Shown one piece after another: positions 11,211 to 18,557 of a stretch of 64,000 bases of DNA. The stretch lies in NCBI RefSeq assembly GCF_026168105.1, contig NZ_LBMW01000012.1:62001-126000 (forward strand). The letters run 5' to 3'. The notes under the pieces are model-generated. The model was not told the DNA's origin. It did no database searches and saw only the letters and a program-made list of their open reading frames with translations. Position 1 is the stretch's first letter, and each line of letters opens with the position of its first letter. This DNA comes from Streptomyces hygroscopicus. Lineage in GTDB: Bacteria; Actinomycetota; Actinomycetes; Streptomycetales; Streptomycetaceae. A program made the translations under genes and the position numbers.

Positions 11211-11591
11211 GTGCGCGAGACCAGCGAATCGACCGGACCCACCCCGGAGACGCATGTCATCGACTTCCGTGCCGCCGAGCAACTGCTCGCCGCGCGGGAT
11301 CCGCGGGGCGCGGTGAAGTTGCTCGACGGCGTGATTGCCGCACATCCGGAGAACACTGCGGCGCGGCTGCTGCGTGCGCGTGCCTTCTTCGCCGCGGCGC
11401 AACTGCGGCCCGCCGAGCTGGAGTTCAGCATCGTCCTGGAGCGCGAGCCGGACAACGCGTTCGCCCACTTCGCGCTCGCCCGCACCTATGAGCGTCAGTC
11501 GAGGCCGGAAGAGGCGAAGCGGCACTTCCGGCTGGCGGCCGCGCTGGACCCCAATCCTCAGTACCTCAAGGCGGCGCGCTTCGACTCGTAG
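11211..11591 (+). CDS. Tetratricopeptide repeat protein
   Basis: This 126-aa cytoplasmic protein consists mainly of about three TPR units between residues 20 and 115, with typical pairs of helices (AVKLLDGVIAAHPENTAA; AFAHFALARTYERQ; EEAKRHFRLAAALDPNP). Such proteins are scaffolds for protein contacts. The GTG start has GGAAGGA upstream. It follows coaE by 50 bases on the same strand and may be transcribed with it. It is convergent with the small membrane protein gene at 11658-11924. The partner is unknown. Confidence 0.85.
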   Translation: MRETSESTGPTPETHVIDFRAAEQLLAARDPRGAVKLLDGVIAAHPENTAARLLRARAFFAAAQLRPAELEFSIVLEREPDNAFAHFALARTYERQSRPEEAKRHFRLAAALDPNPQYLKAARFDS

Positions 11592-11626
11592 CGGCGGGCT
11601 GTGCGGTGCACTCTGTTCCTGGCCTT

Positions 11627-11655
11627 TACCGTTCCCGGGCTCTACCGTTCCCGGG
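11627..11655. repeat. Short direct repeat between convergent genes
   Basis: TACCGTTCCCGGG occurs twice with a period of 16 bases (11627-11639 and 11643-11655) between the convergent TPR and DUF6343-like genes. No clear terminator hairpin is seen here, so the repeat may mark slippage in the 3' spacer. Confidence 0.6.
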
Positions 11656-11657
11656 AG

Positions 11658-11924
11658 TTACCGGTCACGGTGCTCCGGCGGCAGGTACGGTGGGACGTCG
11701 CGGCCCGGCTGCCAGTGAGCACCTTGGCGCATGTGCCGCACGATCATGGCCATGTCGACGGTGACGACCAGCCACAACACACCGCACGCAGCCGCCCAGC
11801 CGGGGCGCCCGACCAGGGCGAATACGACCGTTCCCACCGTCGCCCAGATCAGACCCCAGACGCTCAGCCAGAACCGCGCCCGCAGTGGACTGCGCGCTGT
11901 CGTCGGTTCACTGCCCGTACGCAT
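11658..11924 (-). CDS. DUF6343-like small membrane protein
   Basis: This 88-aa protein begins MRTGSEPTTARSPLRARF, has two hydrophobic helices (about 18-40 and 44-62), and ends in a Pro-rich cytoplasmic tail containing HWQPGRDVPPY. The layout and motifs match the small Streptomyces membrane proteins named DUF6343 as I recall them. The function is unknown. The ATG was chosen because the conserved opening begins there. It is convergent with the TPR gene and divergent from the acyltransferase-like gene about 110 bases away. Confidence 0.8.
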   Translation of the reverse strand: MRTGSEPTTARSPLRARFWLSVWGLIWATVGTVVFALVGRPGWAAACGVLWLVVTVDMAMIVRHMRQGAHWQPGRDVPPYLPPEHRDR

Positions 11925-12036
11925 CGGAATCACGGCTCCTACCAGGAAACGTACCCTTCGTGGTGCATGTTCACCATGGAAGGGCGACCGGACCCCGGCC
12001 CGCAGGCGACGCGGTCGGATCCCATGGGGGGAGGCA

Positions 12037-13026
12037 ATGGTGCTGCTGGAGGCACTGCGGGCGGACGCGAGGCTCGCGGAGTGGCTGAGGGACCTCGAGT
12101 GCGAGGCCGGTCCACGAGTGGAGGCCGTCCTGCCCGACGGGGACGAGCTGCCCGACGTCCTGCTCGACCTGTCCGTACCGCATGAGGACGTCAACGAACT
12201 CGTCGCGTGGCGCGCCCGGCTGGGTGAGGACGCGGAGGCGATGACGCTGCTGGCACGGTGCGTCGCCCGTTTCGTGCGGGACATGGGGGAGATGGGGAAG
12301 GGCTGGGAGCCGCCGCCGTTCCCCGCGTCGGCCGGCACGCTCGGGCGCCTCTTCCATGTCTACGTCTTCGTCGCGGCGCTTCCGTATGTCCGCGCGTACC
12401 ACCTGGGGCGCGGCGTCCCGGAGGAGGTGTCCCGGCGCACGCTCGCCGACCTGGGACGACACATGGCGGTGCACCGGCGGCGTCGCGGCGCGGGCGGGCT
12501 GTTGTTCCCCTGGTGGATCGCACTGCATTTCCACGGCGAGCTGTTCCAGCTGGGACGGCTGCAGTTCCAGCGCGCACGGCTGGGGCAGCGCACGGGGCGG
12601 GCCGTCGCGGCGAAGGGCGCGGGGCTGGGGCCCGGCGACCCCTGTCTGAGCCTGCACATACCCGACTTCCGGGGCCCGCTGTCGCCCGCCGCCTGCGAAC
12701 GGTCTCTGGCTCTGGCGCGGGAGTTCTTCGCCGAGCACTTTCCCGAAGAGCGCTACGAGGTCGCCGTGTGCCACTCCTGGCTGCTGGATCCGCAGCTGAA
12801 GCGGTATCTGGCGGCCGACTCCAACATCATCCGCTTCCAGGACCGTTTCGAGCTCGCGTACGAGGAGACGACACCGGACGACGGGGTGCCGATCGGCTTC
12901 GTCTTCGGCGACCCGGAGCTGCCGGTGGAGGGGCTGCCGCGGCGCAACAGTGTCGAGCGGGCGGTGGTGGACCATCTTCGGGCGGGCGGGCATTGGTACG
13001 GGGGGCATGGCTGGTTCCCGCTGTGA
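12037..13026 (+). CDS. Acyltransferase-domain (GNAT-like) protein
   Basis: This 329-aa cytoplasmic protein resembles the two-domain acyltransferase-like proteins (DUF5596/GNAT C-terminal type) of streptomycetes. The N-terminal helical part runs to about residue 130. The C-terminal part contains LSLHIPDFRGPLSP, the stretch EVAVCHSWLLDPQL, SNIIRFQDRF and a final VDHLRAGGHWYGGHGW. No substrate can be read from the sequence. The ATG lies directly after a GGGGGGAGG ribosome site. A 20-bp tandem array begins within 15 bases of the stop codon. Confidence 0.7.
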   Translation: MVLLEALRADARLAEWLRDLECEAGPRVEAVLPDGDELPDVLLDLSVPHEDVNELVAWRARLGEDAEAMTLLARCVARFVRDMGEMGKGWEPPPFPASAGTLGRLFHVYVFVAALPYVRAYHLGRGVPEEVSRRTLADLGRHMAVHRRRRGAGGLLFPWWIALHFHGELFQLGRLQFQRARLGQRTGRAVAAKGAGLGPGDPCLSLHIPDFRGPLSPAACERSLALAREFFAEHFPEERYEVAVCHSWLLDPQLKRYLAADSNIIRFQDRFELAYEETTPDDGVPIGFVFGDPELPVEGLPRRNSVERAVVDHLRAGGHWYGGHGWFPL

Positions 13027-13040
13027 CCGTCCCCGTCCCC

Positions 13041-13140
13041 GAGCAGCCTTCCCTCTCCCCGAGCAGCCTTCCCCGTCCCCGAGCAGCCTTCCCCGTCCCC
13101 GAGCAGCCGTCTCCGTCCCCGAGCAGCCGTCTCCGCCCGA
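13041..13140. repeat. Five-copy 20-bp tandem array
   Basis: GAGCAGCC recurs at exactly 13041, 13061, 13081, 13101 and 13121. Copies 2 and 3 are identical; copy 1 differs at two bases, and copies 4 and 5 share a variant. A partial CCCCGTCCCC unit precedes the first copy. The period is close to two helical turns. There are no unique spacers, so it is not a CRISPR array. Confidence 0.92.
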
Positions 13141-13198
13141 CAATGCTGGTTCCGCCCGAAACTGCTGCTCCTGCTCCGAGGATGTGTTCCGCCTGCGA

Positions 13199-13342
13199 AT
13201 GTGGCGGGCGGCGGGTGTGCTGATCCAGCGCGAGGGCGGTTACGAGGGGGCATTGGGGGAGGCGGGACTGAGAGTGGACCGGTACCTGACGGAGGACGGC
13301 GTGTGGGTGAGGGCGGTGAAGAAACCGGCCGGGCAGCGATGA
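13199..13342 (+). pseudogene. Possible 47-aa gene remnant
   Basis: A short open frame encodes MWRAAGVLIQREGG, then GLRVDRYLTEDGVWVRAVKKP, and stops. It reads like the C-terminal end of a larger enzyme, since a glycine-rich turn followed by beta-strand-like VDRYLTEDGVWVRAV is typical of alpha/beta domain ends. There is no ribosome site and no start-proximal domain. The upstream frame runs into the 20-bp array. I do not recognise the parent family. It may be a truncated gene left after the array expanded, or chance. Confidence 0.3.
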
Positions 13343-13409
13343 GTTGGGGGAGGCGGGCCGGTCTACTTCTGTGACAGCACTGCGGAACTGCTTCACACAG
13401 GAGAACCCC

Positions 13410-13877
13410 ATGTCCGAGACCACCGCGCCCGTCACCCGCGCCGCCTCCGCCTCCGCCTCCGTCATTTCGTCTGTGAGTCATGGCCACAGCCGGACCCGTC
13501 GTGCCGAGATCTCCCTGCGCGCGCTGCAGATCGTGCTCGCGCTCTTCTACGGGGTCGCGAGCGCACTGCCCAAGCTGATCGCGCACCCGTCGGCCGTAGA
13601 GTCCTTCGACAGGATCGGCTGGGGAAGCCCGGGGATGTACATCATCGGCTCGCTCGAACTGGCGGGTGCCATCGCGCTGTTGGTACCGGTGCTGTCGTCG
13701 GTAGCGGCGGCGGCGCTCTCCGCGCTGATGGTGGGCGCGTTCATCGTCCAGCTCACCGTCTTCCACGGTCAGTACGCGGCTACGCCGCTGATTCTGATGG
13801 TCCCGCTGATGCTGATCGCCTGGGCCCGACGTCACCGCACGGCGGACCTTGTGCGCCTGGTGCGCCGCCGGGCATGA
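13410..13877 (+). CDS. DoxX family membrane protein
   Basis: This 155-aa protein has four predicted membrane helices starting at about residues 36, 72, 93 and 120. The family pattern includes ALQIVLALFYGVASALPKL, a GSLELAGAIALLVP helix and a final short basic tail. DoxX-type proteins are integral membrane proteins linked to quinone redox or stress functions; the partner is unclear. The ATG has AGGAG nine bases upstream. The gene is convergent with the S4-domain gene, 46 bases away. Confidence 0.85.
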   Translation: MSETTAPVTRAASASASVISSVSHGHSRTRRAEISLRALQIVLALFYGVASALPKLIAHPSAVESFDRIGWGSPGMYIIGSLELAGAIALLVPVLSSVAAAALSALMVGAFIVQLTVFHGQYAATPLILMVPLMLIAWARRHRTADLVRLVRRRA

Positions 13878-13923
13878 CCACACCCAAAGACGCTCGGAAC
13901 TCCCGCAGCCGCCCCGTCCGCCC

Positions 13924-14643
13924 TCAGAACCCCTCGGAGCCGCCCCGCCCGTGCGAGCGGCTCCGTCGGCCGGACGGGCCCTGGCTCCCGGCCCGGTCCT
14001 GGGCGCCGAAGCCGCCCGGGCCGGCGCCCGATGTGCTGCCCGGTGCGGCTCCCAGGCCACGGAGGCGTTCCATTTCGCGGCGGTCGCGCTTGGTGGGGCG
14101 GCCCGTGCCGCGATCGCGGACGCCCGCCGGGGCCACGGCCTCGCGGGGCGGCGGGGGCGGGCTGTTGTCGACATAGCACTGGACGGCCACCGGCGCCCCG
14201 ACCCGCTTGCGGATCAGACGCTTCACGACCACGACCCGCTCCCGGCCCTCGTGCCGCAGGCGCACCTCGTCGCCGACGCGTACGGAGTGTGCGGGCTTCA
14301 CGCGCTCGCCGTTCACCCGCACATGCCCGCCCCGGCATGCGGTGGCGCCCATCGAGCGGGTCTTGACGAGCCGTACCGACCAGATCCAGCTGTCGATGCG
14401 TACGCTCTCGCCGTTCGAGGGGCCGGCTGCTTCGGCGGCGGCCACCGCGGCGGCGGCCTTCGTTTCCTCGGCCTGCGGTTCGGGACGGCCCGGTGCGTCG
14501 GCCGCCCGGCTCTCCCCGGGCGTGCCGGAATCCCGACGGTCCGCCCCACTGCCCCGGCGCACCTCGGACTCCTCGCCCGTCTGGGCCGCGCGGGTCCCGT
14601 CGGCTCCGCCCCTCTTGTGGTCGTCCGCACCTTCAGAAGCCAT
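13924..14643 (-). CDS. S4-domain RNA-binding protein (Hsp15-like)
   Basis: This 239-aa protein has an acidic, low-complexity N-terminus (1-80), then an S4 RNA-binding domain at about 82-150: [31 protein letters not shown], and [18 protein letters not shown]. The C-terminal half is Arg- and Gly-rich with [12 protein letters not shown]. It resembles Hsp15/RqcH-pathway S4 proteins that bind stalled 50S subunits, but with longer termini. It probably acts on ribosomes or rRNA. The ATG is the only good start ahead of the domain. It is divergent from the uracil-DNA glycosylase gene. Confidence 0.85.
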   Translation of the reverse strand: MASEGADDHKRGGADGTRAAQTGEESEVRRGSGADRRDSGTPGESRAADAPGRPEPQAEETKAAAAVAAAEAAGPSNGESVRIDSWIWSVRLVKTRSMGATACRGGHVRVNGERVKPAHSVRVGDEVRLRHEGRERVVVVKRLIRKRVGAPVAVQCYVDNSPPPPPREAVAPAGVRDRGTGRPTKRDRREMERLRGLGAAPGSTSGAGPGGFGAQDRAGSQGPSGRRSRSHGRGGSEGF

Positions 14644-14723
14644 GCCCCGACCTTAGCTCCCCGGGGCGGACGGACCGGACCGCTTTTTTCCCGGGGCCTT
14701 GTCCACCCGCCTACGGTGGAGGT

Positions 14724-15425
14724 ATGCACAGCAGCAGCCTTGCCGGACTGGACGAGCGGATCACGGGGTGCCGTGCCTGCCCGCGCCTGGTGGCGTGGCG
14801 TGAGGAGGTGGCCCGTACCAAGCGCGCCGCGTTCGCCGACTGGACGTACTGGGGGCGGCCGGTGCCGGGCTTCGGACCGTCGGACGCGAGGATGCTCGTC
14901 ATCGGTCTCGCACCCGCGGCCCACGGCGGGAACCGGACCGGGCGGATGTTCACCGGAGACCGGTCCGGAGACGTGCTGTACGCGGAACTGCACGCCGTGG
15001 GGCTCGCGTCGCAGCCCACCTCCGTCTCCGCCGACGACGGACTCGAGCTGTACGGCGTGCGGGTCACCTCGCCCGTGCACTGCGCCCCGCCCGGCAACAA
15101 GCCGACCCCGGGGGAACGGGACACCTGCCGGCCGTGGCTCGTGCAGGAGCTGCGGCTGCTGCGGCCGACGCTGAGGTCCGTGGTCGCGCTCGGTGCCTTC
15201 GGCTGGCAGGCCGCGCTGACCTCCCTCGCGGAGGCCGGCTGGACGGTGCCTCGGCCACGGCCCGCCTTCGGGCACGGGAGGCGGGTGTCGCTGGACGGCC
15301 TGGAACTCTTCGGCTGCTTCCATGTCAGCCAGCGCAACACGTTCACGGGAAGGCTCACACCGGAGATGCTGCGGGACGTGCTGCGCACGGCGGCGCAGGC
15401 GGCGGGACTGCCGGCCGAACCGTAG
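14724..15425 (+). CDS. Uracil-DNA glycosylase family 5 (UdgB)
   Basis: This 233-aa base-excision enzyme removes uracil and related bases from DNA. Four cysteines (C16, C19, C120, C135) are placed as for the iron-sulfur cluster of family 4/5 glycosylases. Motif A is [14 protein letters not shown] (61-74), which lacks the usual catalytic Asp/Asn, the mark of family 5. The C-terminal [13 protein letters not shown] corresponds to the DNA-intercalation motif. GGTGGAGGT precedes the ATG. Unlike the repair genes elsewhere in the window, its promoter does not fit the RecA-independent damage motif. Confidence 0.9.
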   Translation: MHSSSLAGLDERITGCRACPRLVAWREEVARTKRAAFADWTYWGRPVPGFGPSDARMLVIGLAPAAHGGNRTGRMFTGDRSGDVLYAELHAVGLASQPTSVSADDGLELYGVRVTSPVHCAPPGNKPTPGERDTCRPWLVQELRLLRPTLRSVVALGAFGWQAALTSLAEAGWTVPRPRPAFGHGRRVSLDGLELFGCFHVSQRNTFTGRLTPEMLRDVLRTAAQAAGLPAEP

Positions 15426-15590
15426 CGGCTCCTCGAGGCAGCGGGACATCCCCCAACAGGCGTCGTACCGTTGCGCGGTGGGTGACCCGCACAAAGGTGG
15501 GGGAAGCCTGCCCCGCACAGGGGTGGGGGCGTGCGCGCAGACGCGGTCCGGGTCGCCGTGGGCGCCCGGGGCAGACACCGGGCGGGAAGG

Positions 15591-16004
15591 TCAGACGCCG
15601 TCCGGATCCGGGACGACGGCCGTCGCGGTGATCTCCACGAGCTGTCCGGTGTAGCCGAGGCAGGCCACGCCGATGAGCGTCGACGAGTGCGGACCGGCGC
15701 TGAGCCCCGAGGCCTCGACGACGTCCCAGACCGCAGAGAGCACCGCCGGAGCACTGCTCACCACGTACACGTCCGTCGACACGACGTGCGCCATGTCGCT
15801 GCCGGCCGCGCGCAACTGCTCGTCGAGGTTGGCGAGCACCTGCCGCGCCTGCCGTACCGGATCGCCCTCCCCGACGAGCTTCCCGTCGGCGTCGAGCGGC
15901 ACGGATCCGGCGAGGAACGCCAGCCGGGTCCCCGTCTCCACGACGGACGCGTGCGCGTACCGGGGTGGCGGAAAGAGCGTGGGAACGGTGACGCGTTTCA
16001 GCAT
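15591..16004 (-). CDS. RidA family deaminase-like protein
   Basis: This 137-aa protein belongs to the RidA/YjgF/Rid family, trimeric enzymes that clear reactive enamine/imine intermediates from amino acid metabolism. The family parts seen are FLAGSVPLDADGKLVGEGD, QARQVLANLDEQLRAAG and the final VEITATAVVPD. The strict RidA arginine pattern is only partly evident, so it may belong to another Rid subgroup. GGGAGGC lies upstream of the ATG. The gene is divergent from the amyloid-motif protein gene, with 172 bases between. Confidence 0.82.
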   Translation of the reverse strand: MLKRVTVPTLFPPPRYAHASVVETGTRLAFLAGSVPLDADGKLVGEGDPVRQARQVLANLDEQLRAAGSDMAHVVSTDVYVVSSAPAVLSAVWDVVEASGLSAGPHSSTLIGVACLGYTGQLVEITATAVVPDPDGV

Positions 16005-16176
16005 GAGGCCTCCCGCAGAACGACGCCTGGTCCCGACCGACGGCGCGCCGGTCGAACGAACGACCTCCCGATCATGCGGGGACCGCGACGAGCGGCGCAT
16101 CCCCTTTTGCGGTCGGCGGACGTACGGTCGTCGGCGGGCTACCGTAGGTGGTCGTAGCTGCGAAGGAGGGGCCCAG

Positions 16177-16605
16177 GTGGACGAGTTGACGGAGCTGGCG
16201 GCGGCAGGGGCGACCGCGCTGGTGACCCAGATGGTGACCGACGGTTGGGCGCAGGTACGGGACCGGGTCGGGGCCTTCTTCGCGCGTCGGCGGGGCAGTG
16301 ACGAGGAGGCCGTCCAGGGCGAGCTGGAGCGGTCCCGCGCCGACCTGGTCGCCGCGCGGGACGCGGGCGACGAGGACACCGCCTCGGACATCCGGGACGA
16401 GTGGCGAAGCCGGCTGCGCCGCACGCTGCGCAAGGACCCGCAGGCGGTCTCCGAACTCCGTGCACTGCTCGACGAACTGGCCCCGAGCACCGGCGCGAGG
16501 ACCGACGGGACCGTCCACAACACCATCAGCGGAGGTGTACAGCACGGCACGGTCATCCAGGCGCACACGGTGGGTGATCTGAACATCGGGGACAGCCGCA
16601 GATGA
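16177..16605 (+). CDS. Small helical protein with C-terminal amyloid-type signalling motif
   Basis: This 142-aa protein has two parts. Residues 1-100 are predicted helical: a hydrophobic first helix (LTELAAAGATALVTQMV), a basic segment FFARRRG, then charged helices. Residues 113-137 (VHNTISGG, VQHGTVIQA, TVGDLNIG) look like the beta-forming motifs (BASS/RHIM-like) at the ends of bacterial NLR-associated effectors with Bell domains. Such proteins are thought to be nucleated into amyloid and to kill or signal at the membrane. No NLR gene lies in the window. The GTG follows GAAGGAGGGG. The stop overlaps the start of the nucleotidyltransferase gene by four bases, so the two are coupled. Confidence 0.6.
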   Translation: MDELTELAAAGATALVTQMVTDGWAQVRDRVGAFFARRRGSDEEAVQGELERSRADLVAARDAGDEDTASDIRDEWRSRLRRTLRKDPQAVSELRALLDELAPSTGARTDGTVHNTISGGVQHGTVIQAHTVGDLNIGDSRR

Positions 16606-17390
16606 GCAGGGACGACGGGGCGTTCCTCGACGACGTCGCGGACCGCCTCGCCGCCCTCCCCGCGGTCCGTGCCGTGGCCCTCGGCGGCTCCCGAGCACAG
16701 GGCACTCAGGGCCCGGACAGCGACTGGGACCTGGCCGTCTACTACCGCGGCCCGGACTTCGATCCCGCCGCCCTGCGCGCCATCGGCTGGCCGGGCGAGG
16801 TCTCCGAGATCGGCGGCTGGGGTGGAGGGGTCTTCAACGGCGGCGCCTGGCTGACCATCGAGGGTCGTCGTGTCGACGTCCACTACCGGGATCTCGAGGT
16901 GGTGGAACACGAGTTGGCCGAGGCCGAGGAAGGCCGCTTCCATGTGGAACCGCTGCTGTTCCATCTCGCCGGTATTCCCAGCTACCTGATCGTCGCCGAG
17001 CTGGCGATCAACCAGGTGCTGCGCGGCGCACTGCCGCGCCCCACGTCGTACCCGGGCGGGCTGCGCGTCCTTGCCGCCGAACGCTGGCACGGCACGGCCC
17101 GCGCCACGCTCGCGTACGCGAAGGCCAACCATGCCCCCAGGGCCCGCCTCACCGAGGTCGCGGGCGCCCTCGGCGTGGCCGCCGCGCAGACCGGACACGC
17201 GGTGCTGGCGGCACGCGGGGAGTGGGTGACCAACGAGAAACGGCTGCTGGAGCGAGCGGGGCTGCGGGGCGTCGACGGCATCGTGGCAGGGCTGACGGCC
17301 GACCCCGGGGTGCTCGCCGGGGCCCTCGGGTCGGCAGGGGAACTCTTCGAGGGCGCCCTCTCCTCCGCGCGGGGATCGGCTGCCCGATAA
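16602..17390 (+). CDS. Nucleotidyltransferase-domain protein
   Basis: This 262-aa protein has a Pol-beta-type nucleotidyltransferase core: GGSRAQG (about 28-34), the metal-binding pair in DSDWDLAV (about 39-46), and a third acidic residue in RVDVHYRD (about 90). A helical C-terminal half follows, as in KNTase/MNT-like enzymes. It transfers a nucleoside monophosphate from an NTP to an unknown acceptor, which could be a small molecule, a protein or an RNA end. The ATG overlaps the upstream stop (ATGA), and the next gene starts 41 bases downstream. Position next to tRNA-like RNAs makes an RNA substrate worth testing, but that is inference. Confidence 0.8.
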   Translation: MSRDDGAFLDDVADRLAALPAVRAVALGGSRAQGTQGPDSDWDLAVYYRGPDFDPAALRAIGWPGEVSEIGGWGGGVFNGGAWLTIEGRRVDVHYRDLEVVEHELAEAEEGRFHVEPLLFHLAGIPSYLIVAELAINQVLRGALPRPTSYPGGLRVLAAERWHGTARATLAYAKANHAPRARLTEVAGALGVAAAQTGHAVLAARGEWVTNEKRLLERAGLRGVDGIVAGLTADPGVLAGALGSAGELFEGALSSARGSAAR

Positions 17391-17431
17391 TCCTTCGAAA
17401 CAACGGACTTCCCGCTGCTACCTTCACCACC

Positions 17432-18163
17432 GTGGCGAAACTCAATCAGATCATCGCGGTCGAGAAGGGCATCAAGTCCAAGTCCCATCAGGACCTGACG
17501 GCTGCTCATCACGGACTGCAGAAGCCCGCGCTGCTGGCCGGAATTTCGCGGACGTATCAGCCGAAGGACGAAGAGGGCGAGCAACTGCCGCCGGAGTCCA
17601 CGCGGGTGCAGGTGCGGGCCGAGGACGTGCTGCGGGACACCGCGGCCGTCCTCACCCGGCTGTTCGACGTGACCGCCACCAAGGACTGGGCCAACTGCAC
17701 GGCCAAGGCGGACGTGAAGGTGGACGGACGCGTGCTCGTCGCGGACGTCCCCGTGGCGTATCTGCTTTTCCTGGAGAAGCAGCTCGTCGACCTCAACACC
17801 TTCGTCCGCAAGCTGCCGGTTCTCGACGCCTCCGAGTCCTGGGTGCAGGACCCGTCCACGGACGCGTGGAAGACCGAGCCGGTACGGACGCTGCGTACGA
17901 AGAAGGTGCCCCGCAACCATGTGAAGGCCGAGGCGACCGACAAGCACCCGGCCCAGGTCGAGGTCTACTACGAGGACGTGCCCGTCGGGTACTGGACGAC
18001 CGTGAAGTTCTCCGGCGCCCTGCCCGCGCGACGCGTCAATGAACTCCTCGACCGGGTCGAGAAGTTGCAGCAGGCCGTCAAGTTCGCCCGTGAGGAGGCG
18101 AACGGCGTGGACGTCCTCGACCAGCGCGTCGGGGACGCCGTGTTCGGCTACCTGTTCGGGTAG
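17432..18163 (+). CDS. Conserved DUF7873-like protein adjacent to tRNA-like RNAs
   Basis: This 243-aa soluble protein starts VAKLNQIIAVEKGIKSKSHQDLT and ends DQRVGDAVFGYLFG. It is strongly conserved in streptomycetes as I recall, under the name DUF7873. The sequence is mixed alpha/beta and rich in Lys/Arg/Asp (for example RTLRTKKVPRNHVKAE), compatible with RNA binding, but I see no known catalytic motif. There is a Tyr-rich patch QVEVYYEDVPVGYW. No classical ribosome site is seen close to the GTG. Two tRNA-like structured elements begin immediately after its stop, so it may bind or depend on them; that is inference. Confidence 0.75.
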   Translation: MAKLNQIIAVEKGIKSKSHQDLTAAHHGLQKPALLAGISRTYQPKDEEGEQLPPESTRVQVRAEDVLRDTAAVLTRLFDVTATKDWANCTAKADVKVDGRVLVADVPVAYLLFLEKQLVDLNTFVRKLPVLDASESWVQDPSTDAWKTEPVRTLRTKKVPRNHVKAEATDKHPAQVEVYYEDVPVGYWTTVKFSGALPARRVNELLDRVEKLQQAVKFAREEANGVDVLDQRVGDAVFGYLFG

Positions 18164-18174
18164 CCTCAAGAACT

Positions 18175-18215
18175 CCCCGGCCACATGAACGACGGCCGGG
18201 GTGCGCGAGGAGCGC
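18175..18215 (+). ncRNA. Two small hairpins opening the RNA region
   Basis: Directly after the DUF7873-like stop, CCCCGGCC (18175-18182) pairs with GGCCGGGG (18194-18201) across an 11-base loop. Then GCGC (18203-18206) pairs with GCGC (18212-18215) across GAGGA. They may be the 5' part of the same transcript as the tRNA-like elements, or a processing or attenuation structure. GCCGGGG can alternatively pair with the acceptor-like strand at 18273-18279 with one mismatch. Confidence 0.55.
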
Positions 18216-18217
18216 AA

Positions 18218-18355
18218 GCTGAAGCTGAAGCTCGTCATGACTGCGCGGTTCCAGTGGAGGTTCGAATCCTCCCCGCGGCACAACTCCCTGCCGCGGTAGC
18301 CCAATTCGGCAGAGGCAGACCGCGATCAATCTCAGACTCTCGCTCCAGACTCAGC
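18218..18355 (+). ncRNA. tRNA-like RNA element 1 (permuted, Y-RNA-like)
   Basis: Order along the strand: outer stem 5' strand 18218-18231; anticodon-stem 3' strand CGGTT 18246-18250; five-base variable loop; T-arm GGAGG-TTCGAAT-CCTCC 18256-18272; acceptor CCGCGGC 18273-18279; ten-base loop; acceptor GCCGCGG 18290-18296 (seven perfect pairs); TA; a D-arm of GCC/GGC with GG in its loop; position-26 A; anticodon-stem 5' strand GACCG 18318-18322 (two more pairs possible); outer stem 3' strand 18342-18355 (11 of 14 pairs). Arm lengths are those of tRNA but the order is circularly permuted. This is the known architecture of YrlA Y RNAs, which bind Ro60. Confidence 0.7.
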
Positions 18356-18381
18356 ATTCGCCGCCGATCGCCGGATCGACC

Positions 18382-18489
18382 GGGCCCAGGCTCCGGGACG
18401 TCGAAGTGCTGGTTCAAGTCCAGCTCGCGCAGCTCGATGCGCGGTGGTCCAAAGGCAGGACGCGGCGACATGACAACTGACCTGGGTCC
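18382..18489 (+). ncRNA. tRNA-like RNA element 2 (permuted, Y-RNA-like)
   Basis: The same plan with a different sequence: outer stem GGGCCCAGG 18382-18390 with CCTGGGTCC 18481-18489 (nine pairs, one G-U); anticodon stem CGTCG 18399-18403 with CGGCG 18463-18467 (five pairs); four-base variable loop; T-arm GCTGG-TTCAAGT-CCAGC 18408-18424; acceptor TCGCGCA 18425-18431 closed by a six-base loop to TGCGCGG 18438-18444 (seven pairs, one G-U); TG; D-arm GTCC/GGAC 18447-18461 with GG in the loop; one base at position 26. Every spacing equals canonical tRNA, yet the chain ends lie at the anticodon and the acceptor is closed. Confidence 0.7.
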
Positions 18490-18526
18490 TCAAGCGTGCC
18501 GGCGTGCTCATATGGGCGGCATCACA

Positions 18527-18557
18527 GGGCCCGGGGGCCGGCTACGCCCTCGGGCCC
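18527..18557 (+). terminator. Terminator of the tRNA-like RNA locus
   Basis: GGGCCCGGGGGC pairs with GCCCTCGGGCCC across a seven-base loop: twelve pairs, one G-U. It closes the 16177-18489 transcription unit and separates it from the FUSC gene. Confidence 0.75.

Noticed and set aside
13041..13140. CRISPR-like array
   Set aside because: The units are head-to-tail with no spacers.
12950..13342. A 130-codon gene reading through the 20-bp array
   Set aside because: Most of it is translated repeat and antisense-like sequence; only the last 47 codons look protein-like and are listed as a remnant.
14700..14723. Damage-type promoter upstream of the uracil-DNA glycosylase
   Set aside because: TTGTC and TACGGT are present, but only eight bases apart instead of twelve, and GTG is missing.
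18256..18283. An ordinary tRNA gene ending near 18280 with acceptor strand at 18195-18201
   Set aside because: That pairing has a mismatch, the D-arm would be only GCGC-GAGGA-GCGC, and no anticodon arm of normal size fits. The permuted pairing with 18290-18296 is perfect and gives canonical spacings.
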